Assembly (NCBI GenBank): GCA_023386635.1 | Contig: JAEWJH010000095.1 | Coordinates: 1 to 43,528 of the forward strand | DNA length: 43,528 bases | From: Pseudomonadota bacterium | GTDB taxonomy: Bacteria > Pseudomonadota > Alphaproteobacteria > Rhizobiales > Xanthobacteraceae | Reading direction: 5' to 3' | Part shown: positions 20,320-28,285 of the stretch, in pieces | Numbering within the stretch: position 1 is the first letter of the stretch | Layout: each line of letters begins with the position of its first letter | The notes under the pieces: generated by a model | Databases searched by the model: none | The model's input: the letters and a program-made list of their open reading frames with translations, nothing else | Told to the model about the DNA's origin: nothing | Made by a program: the position numbers and the translations under genes

Positions 20320-21165
20320 ATGGCCATCAAGCACATCCTCGCCCGGATCGACGGTTCGCCGTCGGATATCGCGGTGCTTGATTACGCGCTGGCGGTCGCC
20401 GCGAAATTGTCGGCGCATGTCGACGTGCTGCATTGCCGGTTCGCGCCGTCCGATCTGAGCCGTCTAACCGCCAAGCCGAAAGCGCGAACCGGTCTCGACG
20501 GGCTGGTGGCCGAATATGCCGACGAGGCGGCGCTCCGCGCGCGCGATCATTTCGACCGCTGGCTGCGGGCCAACGAACTGATCGAAGGCGAGGCGGCGCC
20601 GACCGGCTGCGCCTTCAGTTGGCGCGAGCTGGTCGGATGGGAATCGGATCTGCTCGCCACCGCCACGCGGCTCACCGACCTCACGATCATGGCGAAACCC
20701 GACCGTACGACGGTGGCGGGAATGCTGGCGCTGGAAACCGCGCTGTTTGAATCGCACCGCCCGGTGTTGATGGTGCCGGAGGGGCCGCGCGCCGATCTGT
20801 TCTATCGTCCGATCATCGCCTGGAACGGTAGCCTGGAGGCCTCGCAGGCGATCAAGGGGGCGTTGCCGATCCTGGCGGCCAGTCAGGATCCGACAGAAAT
20901 ATTCGCTGTCGATGAACCGCATCGCGATGCCGATCCACATGCGCTCCTCGCCTATCTGCACTGGCACGGCATTGTCGCGGCGCCGACGCCGCGAAACGAC
21001 GAGAGCGGCATCGGCGATGCCTTGTTGCGGCAGGCGCGTGCGCGCCGTTCCGGCCTGATCGTGATGGGCGCTTACACCCACGGCCATGTCCGCCAGATGC
21101 TGTTCGGTGGCGTCACCCGTCAGGTCATCGAACAAGCGACCCAGCCCGTGCTGATGGCGCATTAG
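20320..21165 (+). CDS. Universal stress protein (two UspA domains)
   Basis: This is a 281-residue tandem UspA protein. The first domain starts MAIKHILARIDGSPSD and the second around YRPIIAWNGSLEASQA. The nucleotide-binding signature of the second domain reads GAYTHGHVRQMLFGGVT, with the first glycines partly changed, so ATP binding is uncertain. The ATG at 20320 follows GGGGAGAGGG. It is probably co-transcribed with fixK (25-base gap) and pairs functionally with the stress protein at 14536. Such proteins support survival under oxygen limitation; the exact partner is not visible. Confidence 0.88.
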   Translation: MAIKHILARIDGSPSDIAVLDYALAVAAKLSAHVDVLHCRFAPSDLSRLTAKPKARTGLDGLVAEYADEAALRARDHFDRWLRANELIEGEAAPTGCAFSWRELVGWESDLLATATRLTDLTIMAKPDRTTVAGMLALETALFESHRPVLMVPEGPRADLFYRPIIAWNGSLEASQAIKGALPILAASQDPTEIFAVDEPHRDADPHALLAYLHWHGIVAAPTPRNDESGIGDALLRQARARRSGLIVMGAYTHGHVRQMLFGGVTRQVIEQATQPVLMAH

Positions 21166-21230
21166 CGAGCCCGGAAATCATGCCCGATCACACGCGCATC
21201 GTTTCGAACCACAACCACCAGGAGACTGCC

Positions 21231-21635
21231 ATGCAACCCGCCTCGTTCCGATCCGCCTCGGCCTGGCTGCGCAATGTGTTTGCCGCGCGGGCGCTTCCCC
21301 ACGATCTGGAGGAAAGCGGGGAGATGACCCGCATCGCTCACGACCTCGGTTTGTCTGAAGCGGAGTTGAAGATGCTGGCGTGCCAGGGCCCGCAGTCGCC
21401 GCATCTCCTGTACGACCGTCTGCGCGAACTCGGCCTCGATCGTCAGGATCTTGCCAATGCCGGTCCTGCGGTGGTGCGCGATCTCGAACACACCTGCGCC
21501 ATGTGCCAGTCGCAGCGCCGCTGCGCCAAGGATCTCGCGCGCCACGATGCCGAGGCCGGCCGCACCTATTGCGGCAACGAGACGACCCTGCAGGCTCTCA
21601 AGGACGACAAGGCGCACCATTCGTCATGCGCCTGA
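21231..21635 (+). CDS. DUF6455-like cysteine-containing protein
   Basis: This is a 134-residue soluble protein. The N-terminal half is helical (LEESGEMTRIAHDLGLSEAELKML, in part). The C-terminal half holds four cysteines in TCAMCQSQRRCAKD and TYCGN plus nearby histidines, which is a plausible metal or redox centre. This layout matches the small DUF6455 family of alphaproteobacteria. The ATG at 21231 has AGGAG six bases upstream. Its last ten bases overlap the start of the cytochrome c gene, so the two are translationally linked and probably work together. The position after fixK and a stress gene suggests a microaerobic role; the biochemistry is unknown. Confidence 0.7.
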   Translation: MQPASFRSASAWLRNVFAARALPHDLEESGEMTRIAHDLGLSEAELKMLACQGPQSPHLLYDRLRELGLDRQDLANAGPAVVRDLEHTCAMCQSQRRCAKDLARHDAEAGRTYCGNETTLQALKDDKAHHSSCA

Positions 21636-21964
21636 TCGTCCAGCGAACCACGGCATTCGGCATGGCGGCGGTCCTCGCATTGGCGGCGACCGGCGCCAGC
21701 GCCCAGCTTTCGCCCAGCGAGCAGCGCGGGCGCGCTCTCGCGCTCGCCAACTGCGCGCGCTGCCATTCGATCGACAAGGTGAGTGCCAGCCCGCTGTCGA
21801 TCGCGCCGCCGTTCCGCACCCTGCATCTGCGCTATCCAGTGGAGACGCTGGATGAGGCCCTGGCTGAAGGCATCGTCACCGGTCATCCGACGATGCCGGA
21901 ATTTCGACTCGAGGCGGACCAGATCGGCGATTTCATCGCCTTCCTGAAGTCGCTCGAACATTAA
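21626..21964 (+). CDS. Small periplasmic c-type cytochrome
   Basis: This is a 112-residue class I cytochrome c. The signal peptide (residues 1-26, ending GASAQ) directs it to the periplasm. The haem-binding motif is CARCH (C43, C46, H47), and the distal ligand is probably Met90 in GHPTMPEF. It closes with the usual helix IGDFIAFLKSLE. It is small enough to be a soluble electron carrier. It starts at 21626 inside the end of the DUF6455-like gene, and a small CxxC protein follows 17 bases later. The FixLJK neighbourhood fits low-oxygen electron transport, though no oxidase subunit is in the window. Confidence 0.9.
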   Translation: MRLIVQRTTAFGMAAVLALAATGASAQLSPSEQRGRALALANCARCHSIDKVSASPLSIAPPFRTLHLRYPVETLDEALAEGIVTGHPTMPEFRLEADQIGDFIAFLKSLEH

Positions 21965-21981
21965 TTGCGAAGGTCTGAGTC

Positions 21982-22206
21982 ATGACCGAATCCGCACGCG
22001 ACGCCATGGCTCCCTTTCTGTTCCGCTGTCCGACCACGGGCATGACGGTGCAGGACTTCGTGACACAGGGCGAGGCGGACGACATTGGCGAACTCGGCAC
22101 CCATCACGCGATCAAATGCATCGCCTGCGGGCGGGTGCATATGCTGGCGATCCGCTGCGACCCGGGCGGCGGTCTCACCGCGCTTGATCCCGATCAAGGC
22201 GATTAG
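21982..22206 (+). CDS. Small CxxC (zinc-ribbon-like) protein
   Basis: This is a 74-residue protein with cysteines in LFRCPTTGM and IKCIACGRVHML, so C-x3-G and C-x2-C-x3-H elements could form one small metal site. No signal peptide or membrane segment is seen. It is the last gene of the DUF6455-cytochrome group and starts 17 bases after the cytochrome stop. A perfect FixK box (22184-22197) lies inside its last codons. Function is not recognised. Confidence 0.65.
   Translation: MTESARDAMAPFLFRCPTTGMTVQDFVTQGEADDIGELGTHHAIKCIACGRVHMLAIRCDPGGGLTALDPDQGD
22184..22197. promoter_or_regulatory. FixK/FNR box inside the end of the CxxC gene
   Basis: TTGAT-CCCG-ATCAA is an exact FNR/FixK consensus palindrome. 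Activation at -41.5 would start transcription near 22232, leaving a 20-base leader with GGAG before the 40-residue ORF at 22252. It overlaps coding sequence, where such a match could arise by chance, but the spacing to the next gene is right. Confidence 0.65.
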
Positions 22207-22251
22207 CGGTCGCCCGCGCAAGATCGTCAGCGTCTTGCGGAGAAATGATCC

Positions 22252-22374
22252 ATGCTTGCTCACCTGTCTTCCGGCGAAACCATGTTCCTGGCGCTGATCG
22301 TCGTCGCATTCCTGGCGTTCGGAGCGGCGCTCGCCTATGTCAACGTCCAGGCCGCCCGCCGCCCGGACGCCTGA
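22252..22374 (+). CDS. 40-residue single-pass membrane peptide, probable FixK target
   Basis: The short ORF encodes MLAHLSSGET, then one hydrophobic helix (MFLALIVVAFLAFGAALAYV), then a basic end (QAARRPDA). The ribosome site GGAGA lies about nine bases upstream. The size and form are those of small accessory subunits of membrane complexes such as oxidases, but no family is recognised. A perfect FixK box lies 55 bases upstream of the start codon at the expected activating distance. The following 140 bases to the methyltransferase hold nothing else that I can support. Confidence 0.6.
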   Translation: MLAHLSSGETMFLALIVVAFLAFGAALAYVNVQAARRPDA

Positions 22375-22515
22375 CCCCCGGCAGGCGGCGCCCGAAGGTT
22401 GCTCCTGTGCCCTGTCCAAATCCTGCAGGCCGTTGAAATCACGGACGATTGCCGGTAAGACCCGCGCGCCGTCGGCTCCAGTGCCGGTGGAGCGGCGTCG
22501 GGGCATAGCGCGGGA

Positions 22516-23241
22516 ATGGCGCAGGATAAGGCCAAGGAAATCGCGTTTTTCGACGGCCACGCTGCGGCCGACGACTACAACGTGTTCACCGACGCATCGA
22601 ACGCGCTGCTGATCGACAGCTTCGTGCGGCTCACCGGCCTGCCGGCAGGCGCGCGGGTCGCTGATCTCGGCTGTGGCTCCGGCCTGTTCACCGATCTCCT
22701 GCGCCAGCGCGGCTATCGCGCCGCCGGCATCGACATCAGTCCGAAGCTCCTGGAAGTCGGCCGGCGGAAATATCCGGGGCTGGAACTGATCGAGGGCGAC
22801 ATCGAGCATCTGCCGTTCAAGGACGGCGAACTCGATGGCGTGCTGCTCTCCGGCGTGATCCACCATTTTCCGGATCCGCGCCGCTGCATCGCCGAGGTGC
22901 AGCGCGTGCTGCGGCCGGGCGGGCGATTCATGGCGTTCGATCCGAACCGCCGCAACCCGTTCATGTATCTCTACCGCGACCGCTCGTCGCCGTTCTACAG
23001 CCCGGTCGGCGTCACCGAGAACGAACGGCCGATTATTGCCGGCGAGGTTGCGGCGCTGTTTTCCGCCGCCGGCTTCAAGGTCGAGACCGACTATCTGTCC
23101 GGGCTGTCTTATCGTTACGTGGCATCCTCACGCGCGCGCGTGTTCCTGCCGATCTATAACTGGCTCGATTCCTTGATTTTCAATCTGCCGCCGTTGGCTC
23201 CGATGCGCGCCTTCGTGCTGACATCGGGAGAGAAGCTGTGA
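22516..23241 (+). CDS. Class I SAM-dependent methyltransferase
   Basis: This is a 241-residue Methyltransf_11-type enzyme. The SAM-binding motif I is VADLGCGSGLF (residues about 49-59), the acidic end of strand 2 is GIDISPKLLE, motif II-like DGVLLSGVIHHFPDP follows, and LRPGGRF is the post-strand turn. The C-terminal 60 residues contain a hydrophobic patch (FLPIYNWLDSLIFNLPPLAP) that may contact membrane or lipid. It is the first gene of an operon for surface glycan synthesis, so the acceptor is probably a sugar or lipid-linked intermediate. The ATG at 22516 has a weak ribosome site. The stop overlaps the next start by four bases (GTGA). Confidence 0.8.
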   Translation: MAQDKAKEIAFFDGHAAADDYNVFTDASNALLIDSFVRLTGLPAGARVADLGCGSGLFTDLLRQRGYRAAGIDISPKLLEVGRRKYPGLELIEGDIEHLPFKDGELDGVLLSGVIHHFPDPRRCIAEVQRVLRPGGRFMAFDPNRRNPFMYLYRDRSSPFYSPVGVTENERPIIAGEVAALFSAAGFKVETDYLSGLSYRYVASSRARVFLPIYNWLDSLIFNLPPLAPMRAFVLTSGEKL

Positions 23242-24455
23242 GCAGCGCCCATTCATCCCCATCCGCCGCGGACGTCACGGTGGTCGGCGGCGCCGGCCAT
23301 GTCGGCGTGCCGCTGGTGCTGGCCTTCACCCATGCGGGGCTGACGGTCAACATCAACGATCTCAATCAGCAGTCGCTCGCGACGCTGAAGTCCGGCAAGC
23401 TGCCGTTCATCGAATATGACGCCGAGCCGCTGCTCAAGGACGCGCTGGCGCGGAACCGGCTGGTGTTCTCGTCATCGCCTGCGGGGGTCAGCACGCCCGG
23501 TCCGGTGATCGTGACGATCGGCACGCCGGTCGACGAGTTCTTCAATCCGGTGCAGCAGGCGGTGCAGGCCTGCATCGACTCCCTGCTGCCGCATATGGTC
23601 GACGGACAATTGCTGATCCTGCGCTCGACCGTTTATCCCGGCACCACCGCATGGGTGGACGAATATCTCAAGCGCGTCGGCCGCAATATCAAAGTCGCGT
23701 TCTGCCCGGAGCGGATCGTGCAGGGCTATGGCGTCAAGGAATTGCGCGAGATGCCGCAGATCGTGTCCGGCACCACGCCGGACGCGGAGCGGGAAGCGGC
23801 GGCGCTGTTCGCCAAGCTCGCGCCGGAGATCGTTACGGTGAAGCCGCTCGAGGCGGAGTTCGCGAAGCTGTTCAACAATGCCTACCGCTACATCGAATTC
23901 GCCGCGACCAACCAGTTCTACATGATCGCCAAGTCGGCCGGCGCCGACTATCAGCAGATCATGAAGGCGATGAAGCAGAACTATCCGCGCGCCCGCACCG
24001 TGCCGGGGCCGGGCTTTGCCGCCGGTCCGTGCCTGTTCAAGGACACGATGCAGCTCGCGTCGTTCGCGCGTAACCAGTTCGGCATCGGCCATGCGGCGAT
24101 GCACGTCAACGAGGGCCTCGCCCTGCACATGGTCGAGGATCTCCGCCGGCAGTTCGATCTCGGATCGATGACGGTCGGCCTGCTCGGTATGGCGTTCAAG
24201 GCGGATATCGACGACACCCGCGCGTCGCTCAGCTACAAGGTGAAGAAGACGCTGCGCACCGTGGCGCGCGACGTGATCGCCACCGATCCTTTCGTCACCA
24301 CCGATCCCGATCTGCTGCCGCTCGACGAGGTGATCGCGCGCAGCGATCTGCTGATCCTGTGCACGCCGCATTCGGCGTACAAGGCGCATCCGCTCGGCGG
24401 CAAGCCGGTGGTCGATGTCTGGGGCTTCCTTCAGCGCGCCAATGTCGTCTACTGA
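23238..24455 (+). CDS. Nucleotide-sugar dehydrogenase (UDP-glucose / UDP-ManNAc dehydrogenase family)
   Basis: This is a 405-residue NAD-dependent enzyme that oxidises a UDP-sugar C6 alcohol to the uronic acid. The N-terminal Rossmann motif is VVGGAGHVGVPLVLA. Central-domain residues include EFAKLFNNAYRYIEFA with the catalytic Lys and Asn. The catalytic Cys is in GPGFAAGPCLFKDTMQL. The C-terminal UDP-binding domain ends VVDVWGF. The sequence is closer to WecC-like UDP-N-acetylmannosaminuronate dehydrogenases than to Ugd, but the substrate cannot be fixed. The GTG start overlaps the previous stop by four bases; the product would feed an acidic polysaccharide. Confidence 0.85.
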   Translation: MSSAHSSPSAADVTVVGGAGHVGVPLVLAFTHAGLTVNINDLNQQSLATLKSGKLPFIEYDAEPLLKDALARNRLVFSSSPAGVSTPGPVIVTIGTPVDEFFNPVQQAVQACIDSLLPHMVDGQLLILRSTVYPGTTAWVDEYLKRVGRNIKVAFCPERIVQGYGVKELREMPQIVSGTTPDAEREAAALFAKLAPEIVTVKPLEAEFAKLFNNAYRYIEFAATNQFYMIAKSAGADYQQIMKAMKQNYPRARTVPGPGFAAGPCLFKDTMQLASFARNQFGIGHAAMHVNEGLALHMVEDLRRQFDLGSMTVGLLGMAFKADIDDTRASLSYKVKKTLRTVARDVIATDPFVTTDPDLLPLDEVIARSDLLILCTPHSAYKAHPLGGKPVVDVWGFLQRANVVY

Positions 24456-24470
24456 GTGCCGAGTCACGCC

Positions 24471-25235
24471 ATGGCGCCGCGGCTCGACATCGTCATCCCG
24501 GTCTACAACGAAGGCGGCGTCATCGTCCCGACGCTCACCTCGCTGCGCGCCTCGCTGAAGACGCCGTTCCGCGTCCTGATCTGCTACGACCGCGAGGACG
24601 ACGACACGCTGGCGACGATCCGCGCGCATCCCGACCTGATGGCGACCATGGATATCGTGTTCGTGCGCAATGCCGGGCGTGGCGCGCATGGCGCGGTTCT
24701 CACCGGCTTTGCCGCGTCGCAGGCGCCGCAGGTGCTGATGTTCCCGGCCGACGACGACTACAATGCCGGCATGCTCGATGCGATGGTCGCCAAGGCGGAG
24801 GAGGGCTGCGCTATCGTCTGCGCCAGCCGCTTCATGGCCGGCGGCTCCATGGTCGGCTGTCCGTGGCTCAAGGCGGCGCTGGTGCGCAGCGCCAACTTCA
24901 CGCTCTATCATCTGGCCGGCCTGCCGACCCACGACGCCAGCAACGGATTCCGGCTGTTTTCGCGCCGGGTGCTGGATACGATCATGATCGAATCCGACCG
25001 CGGCTTCTGCTACAGCATCGAACTCCTGGTCAAAAGCCATCGACTGGGGCTCAAGATCGGCGAAGTTCCGGCGCGCTGGTTCGAGCGGCAGGCGGGGCAG
25101 AGCCGGTTTCGTGTTCTGCGCTGGCTGCCGGCCTATCTGCGCTGGTATCTCTACGCTTTCGCCACCACCTGGTTGCGGCGCCCGGCCAGCACCGTTCCGC
25201 TCCGTCAAGACCACGCCGCAACCTCGACCGCATGA
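24471..25235 (+). CDS. Family 2 glycosyltransferase
   Basis: This is a 254-residue GT-A glycosyltransferase. The nucleotide-binding start is LDIVIPVYNEGGVI, the metal-binding acidic motif is FPADDDYNAGM, and a conserved SNGFRLFSRR segment with EVPARWFERQAGQSRF resembles dolichyl-phosphate-mannose-synthase-like transferases. The C-terminus is moderately hydrophobic (YLRWYLYAFATTWL), probably membrane-associated. I prefer the ATG at 24471; a GTG at 24456 directly after the previous stop would add five residues, and neither has a good ribosome site. The stop overlaps the next ATG by four bases. Confidence 0.85.
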   Translation: MAPRLDIVIPVYNEGGVIVPTLTSLRASLKTPFRVLICYDREDDDTLATIRAHPDLMATMDIVFVRNAGRGAHGAVLTGFAASQAPQVLMFPADDDYNAGMLDAMVAKAEEGCAIVCASRFMAGGSMVGCPWLKAALVRSANFTLYHLAGLPTHDASNGFRLFSRRVLDTIMIESDRGFCYSIELLVKSHRLGLKIGEVPARWFERQAGQSRFRVLRWLPAYLRWYLYAFATTWLRRPASTVPLRQDHAATSTA

Positions 25236-27169
25236 TGATCCCCATTCCCAGCCTGACCCCGCGCCAGATGTTGATCGTGCTGCACGATCTCATCGCGACC
25301 GCGGCCGCGCTCGTCGTCACCTTCGTGATGCGGTTCGACGACTATCTGCTGGTTGACCGGCTCGGCAGCCTGGTCCTGGTTCTGCCCGGCATCCTGATCT
25401 ACGCGGCGATCGTGTTCTTCATCTTCAAGCTGGAGCGCTCGAAGTGGCGCTTCATCTCGATTCCGGACCTGTTCAGCATCATCAAGGCGGCGACCGTGCT
25501 CGCGGTGTCGCTGCTGATCGCCGATTACGTGCTGCTGTCGCCGGCGTTCTACGGCACGTTCTTCTTCGGCAAGATCACCATCGTCCTGTTCTGGTTCCTC
25601 GAAATCTTCTTCCTCAGCGGCTCGCGCGTCGCTTACCGCTATTTCCGCTATGCCCGCACCTTGCAGCAGGCGCGCGCTGAAGGCACGCAGCAGACCCTCA
25701 TCATCGGCCGCGCCGCCGATGCCGAGGTGCTGCTGCGCGCGATCGAAAGCGGTGCGGTGCGCAAGGTCAGCCCGGTGGCGATCCTGTCGTCGTCGCCGGC
25801 CGACCGCGGCCAATCGATCCGCAATGTACCGGTGCTCGGCTATGCCGAAGACCTTGAGCGTATCGTCGCCGATCTCGCCAATCGCGGCACGCGCATCGGC
25901 CGTGTGATCCTCACGCCGTCGGCGCTGGCGGCGGAAGAAAAGCCGGAGCAGATGCTGATCCGCACGCGCCGGCTCGGCATTCCGTTGAGCCAGATGCCCT
26001 CACTCACCTCGGGCGGGCAGGCGGTGCAGCTTGCGCCGGTGGCGGTGGAAGACCTGCTGCTGCGGCCGAGCGTCGAGATCGACTACGGCCGGCTCGAGCA
26101 GTTCGTCAGCGGCAAGGCAGTGGTCGTTACCGGCGGCGGCGGCTCGATCGGTTCGGAAATCTGCCGCCGGGTGGCGGCGTTCGGCGCGGCGCGGCTCCTT
26201 GTGATCGAGAATTCCGAGCCGGCGATGTATGCGATCCAGGAACAACTCGCGGCGGCGGAAACGGCGGCCGTGGTCGAGGGCCGCATCGCCGATGTGCGCG
26301 ACCGCGCGCGCATCATGGAGGTGATGGCCGCGTTCAAGCCCGACGTCGTGTTCCACGCGGCGGCGCTCAAGCATGTGCCGGTGCTGGAGCGCGACTGGGC
26401 CGAGGGCATCAAGACCAATATCTTCGGCTCGGTGAATGTCGCCGACGCGGCGGCCGTCGCCGGCGCCACCGCCATGGTGATGATCTCCACCGACAAGGCG
26501 ATCGACCCGGTGTCGATCCTCGGCGTCACCAAGCGTTTCGCGGAGATGTATTGCCACGCGCTCGACGCCGAACGCATCTCGCCGATGCGGCTGATCTCGG
26601 TGCGCTTCGGCAACGTGCTCGCCTCGAACGGATCGGTGGTGCCGAAGTTCAAGGCGCAGATCGAAGCCGGCGGCCCGGTGACGGTGACGCATCCGGACAT
26701 GGTGCGCTACTTCATGACCATCCGCGAAGCCTGCGATCTCGTCATCACCGCGTCGACCCATGCGCTCGGCCCGAACCGGGACGGCGTGTCCGTCTACACC
26801 CTGAACATGGGCCAGCCGGTGAAGATCCTCGATCTCGCCGAGCGGATGATCCGTCTCTCCGGTCTCGAACCGGGACGCGATATCGACATCGCCTTCACCG
26901 GCGTACGCCCGGGCGAGCGGCTGCACGAAATTCTGTTCGCGCGCGAGGAGGAGACCGGCGAGGTTGGCATCCCCGGCATCGTCGCGGCACGGCCGCTGCA
27001 GCCGTCGCTCGCCGCGATCCGCGACTGGCTCGCGGCACTGGAGCGCGGCGTGGCGGAGCGCGACCGCGCCGCCTGCGATGCCGTGCTGCGCGCCGCCGTG
27101 CCGGAATTTGCCGGTCACGTCGCGCCTGATACGGTGCCGACGGCTGCCCCTTCTGCCGGAGCCCGCTGA
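25232..27169 (+). CDS. Membrane-bound nucleotide-sugar 4,6-dehydratase/epimerase (CapD/WbpM/FlaA1 family)
   Basis: This is a 645-residue protein. The N-terminal half has four membrane helices (from LHDLIATAAALVVTFVMRF to GKITIVLFWFLEIFFL) and a CoA-binding-like Rossmann domain (TLIIGRAADAEVLL). The C-terminal half is an extended SDR with GGGGSIGSEICRRV for NAD and the STDKAIDPVSILGVTKR segment, in which the usual Tyr of YxxxK is replaced as in WbpM/FlaA1 dehydratases. It makes a UDP-4-keto-6-deoxy-HexNAc precursor. The true start is 25232 (ATGA overlap with the glycosyltransferase stop); the frame is open 291 codons further upstream, but that stretch is a shadow of the glycosyltransferase. 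Confidence 0.9.
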   Translation: MMIPIPSLTPRQMLIVLHDLIATAAALVVTFVMRFDDYLLVDRLGSLVLVLPGILIYAAIVFFIFKLERSKWRFISIPDLFSIIKAATVLAVSLLIADYVLLSPAFYGTFFFGKITIVLFWFLEIFFLSGSRVAYRYFRYARTLQQARAEGTQQTLIIGRAADAEVLLRAIESGAVRKVSPVAILSSSPADRGQSIRNVPVLGYAEDLERIVADLANRGTRIGRVILTPSALAAEEKPEQMLIRTRRLGIPLSQMPSLTSGGQAVQLAPVAVEDLLLRPSVEIDYGRLEQFVSGKAVVVTGGGGSIGSEICRRVAAFGAARLLVIENSEPAMYAIQEQLAAAETAAVVEGRIADVRDRARIMEVMAAFKPDVVFHAAALKHVPVLERDWAEGIKTNIFGSVNVADAAAVAGATAMVMISTDKAIDPVSILGVTKRFAEMYCHALDAERISPMRLISVRFGNVLASNGSVVPKFKAQIEAGGPVTVTHPDMVRYFMTIREACDLVITASTHALGPNRDGVSVYTLNMGQPVKILDLAERMIRLSGLEPGRDIDIAFTGVRPGERLHEILFAREEETGEVGIPGIVAARPLQPSLAAIRDWLAALERGVAERDRAACDAVLRAAVPEFAGHVAPDTVPTAAPSAGAR

Positions 27170-27756
27170 TGGACCTCGCTTCCTTCTTCGCCGCCGAATT
27201 TGCCGAACATCGTGAGACCGTGTCGCGCGCGGAGGTTGATCTGGGGCCGGCCTTTGCCGGACTGGTGAAAGCCTGCGTCGCGTCGATCAAGGGCGGCGGC
27301 AAGATCCTGTTCTTCGGCAATGGCGGCAGCGCGGCGGATGCCCAGCATCTCGCGACCGAACTGACGATCCGCTACCGCAAGGACCGCGCGCCGATCGCCG
27401 CCATCGCGCTGACGACCGACACTTCGTCGCTGACGGCGGCCGGCAACGATCTCGGCTTCGAGCAGATTTTCGCCCGGCAGGTCGCCGCGCTGGGCCGGGC
27501 AGGCGACGTCGCCATCGGCATCTCCACCTCGGGCAACAGCCCGAACGTGCTGGCGGCGCTGCGGCAGGCCCGCGCCATGAAGCTGGTCACGGTCGGCTTC
27601 AGCGGCCGGTCCGGCGGCAAGCTGCCGCCGCTGTGCGACCACGCGTTGCTGGTGCCGTCCGACACCACCGCGCGCATCCAGGAACTGCACATCATGCTCG
27701 GCCAGATGCTGTGTGGGGCGCTGGAAATCGAACTCGGCCTCGTCCCGCCAGCGTAA
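27169..27756 (+). CDS. gmhA: Phosphoheptose isomerase (SIS domain)
   Basis: This is a 195-residue SIS protein that converts sedoheptulose 7-phosphate to D-glycero-D-manno-heptose 7-phosphate. Family motifs are LFFGNGGSAADAQHLATEL (active-site loop), TTDTSSLTAAGND, ISTSGNSPNV and the C-terminal ARIQELHIMLGQMLC with the metal-binding Gln/His pair. It starts at 27169, sharing one base with the dehydratase stop (TGATG), so it is the last gene of the operon. No other heptose genes (hldE, gmhB) are here, so the heptose could be for LPS core or for the specific glycan made by this operon. Confidence 0.88.
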   Translation: MDLASFFAAEFAEHRETVSRAEVDLGPAFAGLVKACVASIKGGGKILFFGNGGSAADAQHLATELTIRYRKDRAPIAAIALTTDTSSLTAAGNDLGFEQIFARQVAALGRAGDVAIGISTSGNSPNVLAALRQARAMKLVTVGFSGRSGGKLPPLCDHALLVPSDTTARIQELHIMLGQMLCGALEIELGLVPPA

Positions 27757-27852
27757 GCAAGACGGCCTGAGCCAACGCGCCGCTTGCGCTTCGCCCCGTC
27801 GGCGCAGATCATCCTCTCTGTGCCGGCTATTATCGGCATTAGGGAGAGGGGC

Positions 27853-28209
27853 ATGGCGAAACGGAAAAAGGCCAAAACAGCGAAACGAAAGACGGCGAAA
27901 CGTCGTTCGGCAAAGAAGGCGAAGACCGCCGCAAAAACCTCGCGCGCCAGGAAGTCGCGTGCCAGGAAGTCGCGTACCAAGTCGCGCGCGAAGAAGGCGC
28001 GGCGTCCGACCCGCAAGACCTCGGCAAAAAAGACTGCCGCCCGGCGTTCGTCTCCCGCCCGGAAACCGGCGGCAAAGCCGGTCCGCGAAAAGACGGCTCG
28101 CGCGCGCGGCCGGATCGAGCAGCAGGGTGACGTCGTCGATATCAATTCCGACGAGAGCTTCCCCGCGTCCGATCCGCCGAGCTGGACGCCTGTGACCGGC
28201 GAAAAATAG
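27853..28209 (+). CDS. Lys/Arg/Ala-rich histone-H1-like protein with SFPASDPPSW C-terminus
   Basis: This is a 118-residue protein. Residues 1-85 are almost all Lys, Arg, Ala, Ser and Thr (KRKKAKTAKRKTAKRR and related repeats), as in bacterial histone-H1-like nucleoid proteins, so DNA or RNA binding is likely. A short acidic C-terminal module follows: VDINSDESFPASDPPSW, then TPVTGEK. The same end is found in the next gene. The ATG at 27853 follows AGGGAGAGGGG. A 15-bp exact tandem repeat lies inside the gene (27946-27975). No domain is recognised beyond composition. Confidence 0.75.
   Translation: MAKRKKAKTAKRKTAKRRSAKKAKTAAKTSRARKSRARKSRTKSRAKKARRPTRKTSAKKTAARRSSPARKPAAKPVREKTARARGRIEQQGDVVDINSDESFPASDPPSWTPVTGEK
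27946..27975 (+). repeat. 15-bp exact tandem repeat (two copies) inside the basic protein gene
   Basis: GCCAGGAAGTCGCGT occurs twice head to tail, followed by a shortened third copy. It encodes ARKSR-ARKSR-TKSR, so changes in copy number would alter the basic tail in frame. Confidence 0.85.
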
Positions 28210-28285
28210 CGGCGATCGGCCTCTGAAACCCCGATGGAACGGACCCGCGTCTGGGCCGTTTCCTTCAGGAACAGGAGCCTGGATC

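Noticed and set aside
23472..25214. 580-residue minus-strand frame opposite dehydrogenase and glycosyltransferase
   Set aside because: Shadow frame over two supported genes, without domains.
24359..25231. N-terminal 291-codon extension of the CapD-like protein
   Set aside because: The stretch is the glycosyltransferase gene read in another frame; the ATGA overlap at 25232 is the proper start.
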